NCBI GenBank assembly: GCA_947383685.1
Contig: CANDEE010000075.1
Coordinates: forward strand, 1 to 6,846
Direction of reading: 5' to 3'
Source of the DNA: an uncultured Pseudoflavonifractor sp.
GTDB lineage: Bacteria; Bacillota; Clostridia; Oscillospirales; Oscillospiraceae
Length of the DNA: 6,846 nucleotides
Shown here in pieces: positions 1 through 5,379 of this stretch (positions within the stretch are counted from its first letter, which is position 1; each line of letters opens with the position of its first letter). The notes beneath the pieces were generated by a model. It did not search any database and was not told the DNA's origin. It saw only the letters and a program-made list of their open reading frames with translations. The position numbers were made by a program, and so were the translations under genes.

Positions 1-914
1 ATGCCCGAGCAGAAGCCCAGCTCCTGAAGCATCTCAATGTCGTACATGGTCCGCTGCTTGATACGCTGGGCCTCCACCAGCATATTGTTGCTTTCGAAAT
101 AGGCCACCCGTTCCTCCAGCTCCCGGTATATTTCCTGAATAGCGGAGGCCATCTTCTCCCGTGGAGTAATATAGTGGCTGGCGGGGTAGATGGGGATGTG
201 CTCCAGCCGGCGGATCACCGCCCCTGAGACTACGTTGATCTCACTCAAGCGGTCAATCTCATCCCCGAAAAACTCTACCCGGATGGCGGTATCCCGCCAG
301 TAGGCAGGCCAGACCTCAATGGTGTCCCCCCGAACCCGGAACATATTCCGCTCAAAGGCAATGTCGTTGCGCTCGTAACGGTCCTCAATGAGCCGCCGCA
401 TAAAATTCTCCCGCTTGAGCTCCTCCCCCACCCGGAGAGGAATCATCATATGGGCGTAGTCGTCCGGCTCACCCAGGCCATAGATACAGGAGACAGAGGA
501 TACCACGATCACGTCCCGCCGTTCAATGAGGGAGGCGGTAGCGCTCAGCCGCAGGCGGTCAATTTCATCGTTAACCGAGGAATCCTTTTCAATGAAGGTA
601 TCGGTATGGGGAATGTAGGCTTCGGGTTGATAATAGTCGTAATAGGAGACAAAATACTCCACCGCGTTATGGGGAAAAAACTCCTTGAACTCGGCGCAGA
701 GCTGTGCCGCCAGGGTCTTGTTGTGGGCCAGCACCAGGGTGGGCCGCTGGACCTTTTCAATGACCTTCGCCATAGTGAAGGTCTTTCCGGAACCGGTCAC
801 GCCCAGAAGGGTCTGTTCGCTGAGGCCGTTCTCCACTCCCGCAGCCAGGGCTTCAATGGCCTGGGGCTGGTCACCGGATGGCTCAAAGGGACTGACCACT
901 TGAAAATCAGGCAA
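1..914 (-). CDS. uvrB: UvrABC excision nuclease subunit B (UvrB), N-terminal part, cut by window edge
   Basis: UvrB is the damage-verifying, ATP-dependent helicase-like subunit of nucleotide excision repair; it takes damaged DNA from UvrA and recruits UvrC. Seen here are the first 304 codons of a protein usually near 660 residues. The N-terminus SPFEPSGDQPQAIEAL is typical. Walker A GVTGSGKT is at residues 38-45 (K44), the helicase motif LVLAHNKTLAAQL follows at about 60-72, and the damage-probing beta-hairpin begins with YYDYYQPEAYIP at 91-102. The segment ends in YDIEMLQELGFCSG, as expected in mid-protein. The start is TTG at 914, because Shine-Dalgarno GAGGAGGTG (929-921) lies 6 bases upstream and no better start fits. 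An SOS-type promoter lies just upstream, and radC precedes it on the same strand with no terminator between. The frame is intact throughout. Identity is very secure. Confidence 0.97.
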   Translation of the reverse strand, partial: MPDFQVVSPFEPSGDQPQAIEALAAGVENGLSEQTLLGVTGSGKTFTMAKVIEKVQRPTLVLAHNKTLAAQLCAEFKEFFPHNAVEYFVSYYDYYQPEAYIPHTDTFIEKDSSVNDEIDRLRLSATASLIERRDVIVVSSVSCIYGLGEPDDYAHMMIPLRVGEELKRENFMRRLIEDRYERNDIAFERNMFRVRGDTIEVWPAYWRDTAIRVEFFGDEIDRLSEINVVSGAVIRRLEHIPIYPASHYITPREKMASAIQEIYRELEERVAYFESNNMLVEAQRIKQRTMYDIEMLQELGFCSG

Positions 915-940
915 TGGGAACACCTCCTCGTTGTCTCCTT

Positions 941-969
941 ATTGTATCAAAACATTTGTTCTATTTCAA
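941..969 (-). promoter_or_regulatory. sigma-A promoter of uvrB
   Basis: On the minus strand, -35 TTGAAA (969-964) and -10 TACAAT (946-941) are separated by exactly 17 bases. Each hexamer is one base or so from consensus. The -10 lies about 26 bases upstream of the TTG start and its Shine-Dalgarno site. A LexA-like palindrome fills most of the spacer, so repressor binding would block RNA polymerase directly. Confidence 0.82.
949..962 (-). promoter_or_regulatory. LexA (SOS) box within the uvrB promoter spacer
   Basis: The minus strand reads AGAACAAATGTTTT. The Bacillus/Clostridium LexA consensus is CGAAC-RNRY-GTTCG. The core GAAC, the central AAAT (fits RNRY) and GTT all match; only outer bases differ. 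Its place between -35 and -10 of a known SOS gene supports it. That uvrB is LexA-controlled in Bacillus is established; that it is here is inferred. Confidence 0.78.
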
Positions 970-978
970 GGGGTTTAT

Positions 979-992
979 CGAACAAATTTTCG
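979..992. promoter_or_regulatory. Second LexA (SOS) box upstream of uvrB
   Basis: CGAACAAATTTTCG differs from the 14-base consensus CGAAC-RNRY-GTTCG at one position only (T for G at the start of the right arm). It lies 10 bases upstream of the -35 and 7 bases past the end of radC. Its centre is 30 bp from the centre of the first box, close to three helical turns, so two LexA dimers could bind the same DNA face. Confidence 0.65.
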
Positions 993-998
993 GCTTTT

Positions 999-1670
999 TC
1001 AAAAGGGAAAGCCGCTGTCCCGAAGGGACACCATATCATCGTCGGCAAAGATGAGATGATCCTCCAAACGGACTCCCACAGACCGCAAGACTCCTTTGAG
1101 CCGCTCGGTGGTGACCCGGTCCTCGTTCGAGGGCAGGGCGACGCCGGAAATATGGTTATGGGCCAGAATAGCGCGGGTGGCATTGAGGGACAGGGCAGCC
1201 TCTACCACGGCACGGGGCAGGACTGTGGCGGCGTTGACGCTTCCCTCCCCCACCTGCCGGATTCCCAGGCTCTTGCCCTTGCCGTCCATACACAGCAGAA
1301 ATACCAGCTCGTTTCGGCTTCCGGAAAAATAGTCCGACAGCAGAGCCCTGGCGTCTCCGGCGCTCTGGACAAGCTCTCCCAAGCTGGCGCGGGAAGCCGA
1401 ATACCGGCCCGCGGTTTCCTTGGCGGTCTTTAAGAGGGCAATGGTATGCTCCCCCACCCCTGGCACCTTTCGCAGCTCCTCCGGCAGAGCGTCCAGCACT
1501 CCGGAAATGGAGCCAAACCGGTCCATAAGCGCATGGGCGGTGGGATTGGTGTCGCTTCTGGGGTTGGCATAAAACAGCAGCAACTCCAGTACCTTGTGGT
1601 CAGGAAAGGAGGCGGGACGGGCCAGAAATTCCTCCTTGAGCCGCCAGCGGTGACCGTCATGGATGGGCAT
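999..1670 (-). CDS. radC: RadC family JAB/MPN-domain protein
   Basis: RadC proteins pair a helix-hairpin-helix region with a JAMM metal-binding domain. They were once linked to DNA repair, but their biochemical role is unsettled. This 223-residue protein is a usual size. The helix-hairpin-helix part is at about 54-81 (core VPGVGEHTIALLK). The JAMM residues are E121 in NELVFLLC, then H171, H173, S181 and D184 in HNHISGVALPSNED, which keeps the H-x-H-x7-S-x2-D spacing. Most relatives read HNHPSGD and VHPRE; here Pro is Ile and the second motif is VLPRA, so it is a slightly variant copy with all metal ligands kept. ATG 1670 follows a GAGGGGAG Shine-Dalgarno, and a good promoter lies upstream. 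It ends 85 bases before uvrB without a terminator, so some transcription may run into uvrB. Confidence 0.92.
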   Translation of the reverse strand: MPIHDGHRWRLKEEFLARPASFPDHKVLELLLFYANPRSDTNPTAHALMDRFGSISGVLDALPEELRKVPGVGEHTIALLKTAKETAGRYSASRASLGELVQSAGDARALLSDYFSGSRNELVFLLCMDGKGKSLGIRQVGEGSVNAATVLPRAVVEAALSLNATRAILAHNHISGVALPSNEDRVTTERLKGVLRSVGVRLEDHLIFADDDMVSLRDSGFPF

Positions 1671-1712
1671 TTCGCTCCCCTCTTTCTCTTTTTCGGAAAT
1701 CGAAGTCAGAAT

Positions 1713-1741
1713 ATTATACCACTCTTTCCATGGGCTTACAA
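1713..1741 (-). promoter_or_regulatory. sigma-A promoter of radC
   Basis: On the minus strand, -35 TTGTAA (1741-1736) and a perfect -10 TATAAT (1718-1713) are 17 bases apart. The -10 lies about 42 bases before the radC ATG. No LexA-like palindrome was seen here, so radC does not look SOS-controlled from this promoter. Confidence 0.75.
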
Positions 1742-1750
1742 GTATGGACC

Positions 1751-1775
1751 GGCGGGGAAAAGTTCTTTCTCCGCC
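1751..1775. other. Hairpin in the radC / membrane-protein intergenic region
   Basis: GGCGGGGAAA (1751-1760) can pair with TTTCTCCGCC (1766-1775) through one G-T wobble, with a 5-base loop. No T-run follows on either strand, so it is not a standard terminator. It sits between the divergent radC promoter and the plus-strand cluster; its role is unknown. No convincing promoter for the plus-strand cluster was found in 1742-1853. Confidence 0.35.
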
Positions 1776-1867
1776 TAAAACTCAGAGGAATTCAACAGCG
1801 GCTCTGTCTTTCACCTTTTTCCGGCTTTGGGCGTAGAATGGTTTGACGCGGGCAGGAGGGATGGCCC

Positions 1868-2275
1868 ATGAGGGAGCAGGAAGAACTGGAGCAGGAGCTG
1901 CAAATACTAAACGTCTCACTGGGTTTCCTTCTTCTGATCATCTTAGCCGTTCTCCTCTCCCTGTGGTCGGCTCTGCTGCAACGCTGCCAGCTCAAGCAGG
2001 CTATGGAGGGCAGAGTTCCCATTCAGGTCCAGCCTGTGGACTACATACGGCGTATCGGCTCCGCCATCACAGTCGGGTGCCTGGGATATTTTCTCTGTCT
2101 GGCCCTGGAAATACAAAAATCGGCCCAAACCAGGGCGACACGGCGGTCTGCCCAGGTTAATACAGCGGCCTCCCTTTTCGTCCTGTTGGCCGCCATTCTG
2201 AGGCTGGTAGACCTGCAAACCGTAGAGCGGGAACGGCAGACTCCTCTGCTGGAGGAAACCACCCTGCCCGATTGA
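1868..2275 (+). CDS. Small membrane protein of unknown function, three predicted helices
   Basis: I do not recognise this 135-residue protein. It starts with a short charged, glutamate-rich segment (residues 1-12). Three hydrophobic stretches follow at about 16-37, 64-81 and 97-113, and it ends in a polar tail. There is no signal-peptide cleavage site or catalytic motif. The helix 1-2 loop carries positive residues (R39, K43, R49, R61, R62), and so does the helix 2-3 loop (R89, R92, R93). ATG 1868 was chosen because AGGAGGG (1854-1860) lies 7 bases upstream; a nearer ATG at 1861 is in another frame. It lies 22 bases before the CwlJ-type hydrolase and is probably co-transcribed with it. By context it may act in spore formation or germination, but nothing in its sequence shows that. 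Confidence 0.72.
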   Translation: MREQEELEQELQILNVSLGFLLLIILAVLLSLWSALLQRCQLKQAMEGRVPIQVQPVDYIRRIGSAITVGCLGYFLCLALEIQKSAQTRATRRSAQVNTAASLFVLLAAILRLVDLQTVERERQTPLLEETTLPD

Positions 2276-2297
2276 CCACGGACAAAGGAGTGAGACA

Positions 2298-2732
2298 ATG
2301 GCATATTCCGACCTGGAGATTTTGGCCCGCATTATTAAATGCGAGGCAGGAGGCGAAGGAGAAAACGGGATGAAGGCAGTGGCCAGCGTGGTAATGAACC
2401 GGGTCAACGTGACCTACGGCGAGTACTCCCGCTACAAAACTGTCCGGGAGGTGGTATTCCAAAAAGGACAGTTTGTCTGCGCCATGGAGACGGTGGGGGG
2501 CAGCTACAACGCCCAGAATATCTACAATATGTCCCTGGAGCAAATCCACTGGGACATTGCCGAGTGGGCCATGGCGGGACACCGGTTGACCAACCTGGGC
2601 TCCGCCCTGTGGTTCTTCAACCCTTACAGTCCTGATTGCAAGCCCAACTTTCCCACCAAGGTGGGGGTCTTTGTCATCCGTATCGGAGACCACTGCTTCT
2701 ACAATCCCACCGACGCTTATGCGGATACTTAA
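2298..2732 (+). CDS. cwlJ: CwlJ-type spore cortex-lytic cell wall hydrolase (SleB/CwlJ family)
   Basis: Enzymes of this family (Hydrolase_2 domain) cut the spore cortex peptidoglycan during germination. At 144 residues with no signal peptide or extra N-terminal binding domain, this one matches CwlJ (about 140 residues, assembled in the coat) rather than the longer, exported SleB. The N-terminal motif ILARIIKCEAGGEGENGM corresponds to the family's AEA-x-GE region; E16 aligns with the predicted catalytic glutamate. VVMNRV follows at 31-36. The C-terminal ALWFFNP and DHCFYNPT closely resemble CwlJ's SLWYF and SHCFYQPT. Shine-Dalgarno AAAGGAG (2284-2290) lies 7 bases before ATG. It lies between the membrane-protein gene and a GerQ-like gene, and the latter supports the CwlJ reading because CwlJ needs GerQ in Bacillus. 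A role in vegetative wall turnover remains possible. Confidence 0.88.
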   Translation: MAYSDLEILARIIKCEAGGEGENGMKAVASVVMNRVNVTYGEYSRYKTVREVVFQKGQFVCAMETVGGSYNAQNIYNMSLEQIHWDIAEWAMAGHRLTNLGSALWFFNPYSPDCKPNFPTKVGVFVIRIGDHCFYNPTDAYADT

Positions 2733-2760
2733 CACTATGAGCTTTTAGGAGGCTGTGACC

Positions 2761-3240
2761 ATGAAACTTTACCCTAACGCTGCCCAGGCTGTCACGTATA
2801 GCGCCGCCGATATGGCAGGTACGGCGGTCCAGAGCAATTCCGGCATCAACACCCCGCCCGAGCAAGATTTTAACACTCCCGCAATGGCAGGCTCCATGCA
2901 GCAATTTCTGGCTGACAACATTGGCGAATACGTCATCATTGAGTTTCTGGTGGGCACCCAGACCATGGAGCAAAAGTCCGGGGTCCTCTATGCCGTAGGC
3001 ACCAGCGTGGTGACCCTTTATGAGGAGGTCAGCCAGACCTTTGTGACCTGTGATATTTTCTCGGTGAAGTTTGTCACCTTCTTTCTCCCCGGCCACCGGC
3101 CCTGGCAGGCCAACCATCCCCTGTTCCCCACCAGCGGGATGCGGGGCATGGCGGCCGTGCAGAGCGTGGATTCAGCTACCATCACTCCCGGCGGCTGCAT
3201 GGGCGGCGGCTGCGGCGGCTATCCCGCAGGGATGGCGTAA
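2761..3240 (+). CDS. GerQ-like spore coat protein, probable partner of CwlJ
   Basis: In Bacillus, GerQ is an inner-coat protein needed to place and stabilise CwlJ. This 159-residue protein has a low-complexity N-terminal part (1-43). A compact beta-rich core follows at about 44-108, whose pattern follows GerQ: QQFLADNIGEYVIIEF, a turn, SGVLYAVGTSVVTLYE, then FVTCDIFSVKFVTFF. In GerQ the matching stretch runs from ENILRLNKGK to YLDYITF. The match is by eye and remote, so the symbol is left empty. The tail is rich in Gly, Met and Cys (GGCMGGGCGGYPAGMA), as in some coat proteins. ATG 2761 was preferred to GTG 2755 because AGGAGG (2747-2752) is 8 bases from the ATG but only 2 from the GTG. It follows cwlJ by 28 bases and a strong terminator follows it. 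Confidence 0.7.
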   Translation: MKLYPNAAQAVTYSAADMAGTAVQSNSGINTPPEQDFNTPAMAGSMQQFLADNIGEYVIIEFLVGTQTMEQKSGVLYAVGTSVVTLYEEVSQTFVTCDIFSVKFVTFFLPGHRPWQANHPLFPTSGMRGMAAVQSVDSATITPGGCMGGGCGGYPAGMA

Positions 3241-3243
3241 AAT

Positions 3244-3278
3244 AAAACGTCCTCACCAGCTTGGTGAGGACGTTTTTT
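3244..3278 (+). terminator. Intrinsic terminator after the cwlJ/gerQ-like cluster
   Basis: AAAACGTCCTCACCA (3244-3258) pairs perfectly with TGGTGAGGACGTTTT (3262-3276) around a 3-base loop, and the T-run reaches 3278. It starts 3 bases after the last stop codon of the cluster. On the minus strand the stem is followed by TTTTATTTTA, so it may also stop transcripts that leave malQ. Confidence 0.88.
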
Positions 3279-3307
3279 GTCAAATATCTCATCAACAGCA
3301 AAGAATC

Positions 3308-3333
3308 ACGCCGCTCTCCAAAGAGAGCGGCGT
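3308..3333 (-). terminator. GC-rich hairpin just past malQ, possible malQ terminator
   Basis: ACGCCGCTCTC (3308-3318) pairs with GAGAGCGGCGT (3323-3333) around a 4-base loop, 5 bases past the malQ stop. The T-run after it on the minus strand is poor (GATTCTTTG), so it may slow or protect transcripts while the next hairpin at 3244-3276 terminates them. Confidence 0.6.
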
Positions 3334-3338
3334 TTGCA

Positions 3339-4829
3339 TCAGTCTTCCCTCCGGCAGCGGCGATATAACACCACCTCATGCCGCACACGTTTCGCTATCT
3401 CTGAGGTAAAAGCCCCCGGCAGGGCCCGCCACTGCCAGTTGAGGCCCAGGGTGGAGGGTTCGTTCATCCGGGCCTCGCTGCCCAAGCCCAAAATGTCTTG
3501 GATTTGAACTACCGCCAGCTCCGCCGGGGATGCCCACACCCCCCGCATCAGGCCCCAGTTCAGGCCCTCCTCCTCAGTCAGCTTCAGGTAGTCCACCGCC
3601 ATGGCCCGGTCGGCAGGGTCTACCGTCTCCAGCCAGCCCAGGGCGGTATCATTGTCGTGGGTGCCCACATAGGCCACGCAGTGTTTGTCGTAATTGTGGG
3701 GCAGGTAGTCGCTCTCCTCTCCCCGGCTGTCAAAGGCAAACTCCAGCACCTTCATACCGGGGAAGCCGGAGTCCCGCAAAAGCTGCCGTACTCCGTCTGT
3801 AAGGAAGCCCAGGTCCTCCGCAATAATGGCCTGACGGCCCAAAGCGTGCTCCACCGCCCGGAACAGCTTCATGCCGGGGCCCGGCTTCCACACGCCCCGG
3901 CGGGCATTCTCATCTCCGAATGGGATGGCGTAGTAGCTTTCAAAACCCCGGAAATGGTCGATGCGGAGCAGGTCATAGAACCCCCTCTGACGGCGGATGC
4001 GCTCGATCCACCAGCCGTAGCCGTCCCGTTCCATGGCGTCCCAGTCAAAGAGGGGGTTGCCCCAAAGCTGTCCATCGGCAGTAAATGCGTCGGGAGGACA
4101 TCCAGCCACCTCCACAGGCCGCAGCTCCCCGTCCAGTTGGAACAGGTGGGGCTTAGACCACACGTCGGCAGAGTCCAACGCCACATAGATGGGCAAGTCC
4201 CCGATAAAGTGGACTCCCTTGCCGTTGGCATACGCCTTCAGCGCCCGCCACTGGCGGAAGAACAGGTATTGAAGCCCCTGGTGGAAGGCCACTCCCGCAC
4301 TCTGGTCCTTCCTGGCCCGGGCCAGGGCAGTCTGCTCCCGGCAGCGGAGGGGTTCGGCCCACTCCCACCAGGGCTTGCCGCCGTTGGCATCCTTCAAGGC
4401 CATAAAGAGGGCATAGTCCCGGAGCCAGGTCCCGTTCTCTGCCAGAAAGACGGTGTAGTCCGCCGGAGGTGCCTCCAGCAGCCGCGCCACCGCCTTGCGG
4501 AGCACAGGGAACCGGTTTTCATGAAGAAGGCCGTAGTCCACTCTCACCGGATCGCTTCCCCAGTCCAGGAAGGCGTACTCCCTTTTCTCCAAAAGTCCCT
4601 CCTCCGCCAGTATATCCAGGTCGATGAGGTAGGGATTCCCGGCAAATGTGGAAAAGCACTGGTAGGGAGAATCTCCGTAGCTGGTGGGGCCAATAGGCAA
4701 TATCTGCCAGTATGTCTGACCGCCCTGGGCGAGAAAATCCGCAAATTCCCGCGCCGCCTTGCCCATAGTCCCCACACCGTAGGGGCCGGGGAGGCTGGTC
4801 AGGTGCATCAATACACCGCTGGTCCGCAA
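3339..4829 (-). CDS. malQ: 4-alpha-glucanotransferase (amylomaltase, GH77)
   Basis: MalQ moves alpha-1,4-glucan segments between maltodextrins in the cytoplasm and releases glucose; it serves starch, maltose and glycogen use. The 496 residues match the usual bacterial length. The N-terminus RTSGVLMHLTSLPGPYGVG and the motif QILPIGPTSYGDSPYQ (43-58) are typical. The GH77 catalytic residues are present: nucleophile D291 in LLRIDHFRGF, acid/base E338 in IIAEDLGFLT, and the third acid in YVGTHDNDTALGW (D392/D394). WGNPLFDWDAM at about 256-266 is another family motif. The start is TTG at 4829: it gives the family N-terminus, and no in-frame ATG or GTG lies between it and an upstream stop at 4872-4874. 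The Shine-Dalgarno is weak (GGGATGG). No glycogen or maltose genes are nearby; it looks like a single-gene unit. Confidence 0.96.
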   Translation of the reverse strand: MRTSGVLMHLTSLPGPYGVGTMGKAAREFADFLAQGGQTYWQILPIGPTSYGDSPYQCFSTFAGNPYLIDLDILAEEGLLEKREYAFLDWGSDPVRVDYGLLHENRFPVLRKAVARLLEAPPADYTVFLAENGTWLRDYALFMALKDANGGKPWWEWAEPLRCREQTALARARKDQSAGVAFHQGLQYLFFRQWRALKAYANGKGVHFIGDLPIYVALDSADVWSKPHLFQLDGELRPVEVAGCPPDAFTADGQLWGNPLFDWDAMERDGYGWWIERIRRQRGFYDLLRIDHFRGFESYYAIPFGDENARRGVWKPGPGMKLFRAVEHALGRQAIIAEDLGFLTDGVRQLLRDSGFPGMKVLEFAFDSRGEESDYLPHNYDKHCVAYVGTHDNDTALGWLETVDPADRAMAVDYLKLTEEEGLNWGLMRGVWASPAELAVVQIQDILGLGSEARMNEPSTLGLNWQWRALPGAFTSEIAKRVRHEVVLYRRCRRED

Positions 4830-4863
4830 ATCGCATCCATCCCATCCGTATGTAGATGCTTCT

Positions 4864-4892
4864 ATCTTATCCTACTTTCCCTCCCGGCGCAA
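4864..4892 (-). promoter_or_regulatory. Possible malQ promoter
   Basis: On the minus strand, -35-like TTGCGC (4892-4887) and -10-like TAAGAT (4869-4864) are 17 bases apart, about 35 bases before the TTG start. The matches are 3/6 and 4/6, so the call rests mainly on spacing and position. No catabolite-control (cre) or other operator was recognised. Confidence 0.45.
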
Positions 4893-4904
4893 GTATTTTT
4901 GGGA

Positions 4905-4933
4905 TTGACGGAGGGAAGAAAATATGATAAACT
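4905..4933 (+). promoter_or_regulatory. Promoter of tRNA-Thr
   Basis: -35 TTGACG (4905-4910) and -10 TAAACT (4928-4933) are 17 bases apart, with A/T-rich DNA after them. This would start transcription near 4940, a short leader upstream of the tRNA at 4957. It is divergent from the malQ promoter. Confidence 0.6.
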
Positions 4934-4956
4934 TTTTATTTAGAAGCGCCCCTTTT

Positions 4957-5031
4957 GCTGATGTGGCTCAATGGTAGAGCATCTCACTCGTAATGAGAAG
5001 GTTGTGGGTTCGATTCCCACCATCAGCTCCA
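4957..5031 (+). tRNA. tRNA-Thr, anticodon CGT
   Basis: A complete cloverleaf folds. The 7-bp acceptor stem is GCTGATG (4957-4963) with CATCAGC (5021-5027). The D arm is GCTC/GAGC (4966-4969, 4977-4980). The anticodon stem is TCTCA/TGAGA with loop CTCGTAA and anticodon CGT at 4989-4991. A 5-base variable loop and the T arm GTGGG-TTCGATT-CCCAC follow. The discriminator is T and CCA is encoded (5029-5031). It reads the threonine codon ACG. Confidence 0.97.
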
Positions 5032-5075
5032 ACAAACGGCAAGCCTTAACAAGAGGCTTGCCGTTTGTCTTTTTT
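5032..5075 (+). terminator. Intrinsic terminator of tRNA-Thr
   Basis: ACAAACGGCAAGCCT (5032-5046) pairs perfectly with AGGCTTGCCGTTTGT (5054-5068) around a 7-base loop, followed by C and six T. The stem begins on the base right after the encoded CCA, so the primary transcript has almost no 3' trailer beyond the hairpin. Confidence 0.92.
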
Positions 5076-5100
5076 GAATGGTTCCATATTATTGCGTTGA

Positions 5101-5117
5101 TTGTACCATTTTGTACC
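5101..5117. repeat. Short direct repeat TTGTACC, 10-base period
   Basis: TTGTACC occurs at 5101-5107 and again at 5111-5117, one helical turn apart, just downstream of the tRNA terminator. It could be an operator half-site pair or a trace of a mobile-element end. Two short copies may be chance. Confidence 0.3.
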
Positions 5118-5132
5118 CCCTGGCCCCAGTAG

Positions 5133-5379
5133 TCTACAAATGGAAAAGCATTTTCCAAACCTATAAGGGGGCATAAAAATGACAGAAGAAAATTATCAGT
5201 GTCAGACAAGCCAGTTGATGCTCTGAAACCCGGAATATTCCAGAAATCCCAAAGGGAAACACCGTGGCTGTATCGACCTACATGGTGATCAAGCACGGTC
5301 GCCATGCGGATCAGAAGGAATTTTTTCTGAAGGACTACCGGAAAGCGACTTCATATGGCGTTTAACCAATAGTGGTGAA
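5133..5379 (+). pseudogene. Decayed coding remnant in mixed frames downstream of tRNA-Thr
   Basis: I recognise no family here. ATG 5179 has a good Shine-Dalgarno (AGGGGG, 5166-5171, 7 bases away) but meets TGA at 5224-5226 after 15 codons. A second frame is open from 5133 to TGA 5286-5288 and includes SVSDKPVDALKPG. A third is open from 5219 to TAA 5363-5365 and includes IPEIPKGNTVAVSTYMVIKH and KEFFLKDYRKATSYG, with GC-rich third codon positions like the rest of the window. The second joins smoothly to the third if the AT pair in GGAATATTCC is removed. The ATG 5179 frame is also the frame of the open stretch at 5380-5601, so an intact ancestor may have spanned both. This looks like a gene broken by small indels and a nonsense change. 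Sequencing error or chance frames remain possible. Confidence 0.35.

Noticed and set aside
450..1433. A 327-codon open frame on the plus strand
   Set aside because: It runs antisense to uvrB and radC, has no domain or Shine-Dalgarno, and exists because of the GC-rich codons of the real genes.
1809..1839. Possible promoter TTTCAC / TAGAAT for the plus-strand spore cluster
   Set aside because: The spacer is 19 bases and both boxes are weak. I also found no clear sigma-E, sigma-G or sigma-K type boxes, so the promoter stays unassigned.
2755..2760. GTG 2755 as the start of the GerQ-like gene
   Set aside because: It lies only 2 bases from the AGGAGG site, while ATG 2761 lies 8 bases away.
3498..4943. 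A 481-codon open frame on the plus strand
   Set aside because: It is antisense to malQ over almost its whole length. malQ has clear catalytic motifs and this frame has none.
5141..5157. Small palindrome TGGAAAA-GCA-TTTTCCA
   Set aside because: A 7-bp A/T-rich stem without a T-run or a nearby promoter is too common to call an operator or terminator.
5078..5176. A 32-codon open frame starting 3 bases after the tRNA terminator T-run
   Set aside because: It has no Shine-Dalgarno, an odd composition and no recognisable similarity, and it sits right after a strong terminator.
4940..5305. A 121-codon minus-strand open frame ending in GIEPTTFSLRVRCSTIEPHQ
   Set aside because: The ending is a translation of the antisense strand of the tRNA, a well-known annotation artefact. 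It also crosses two terminator arms and the decayed region.
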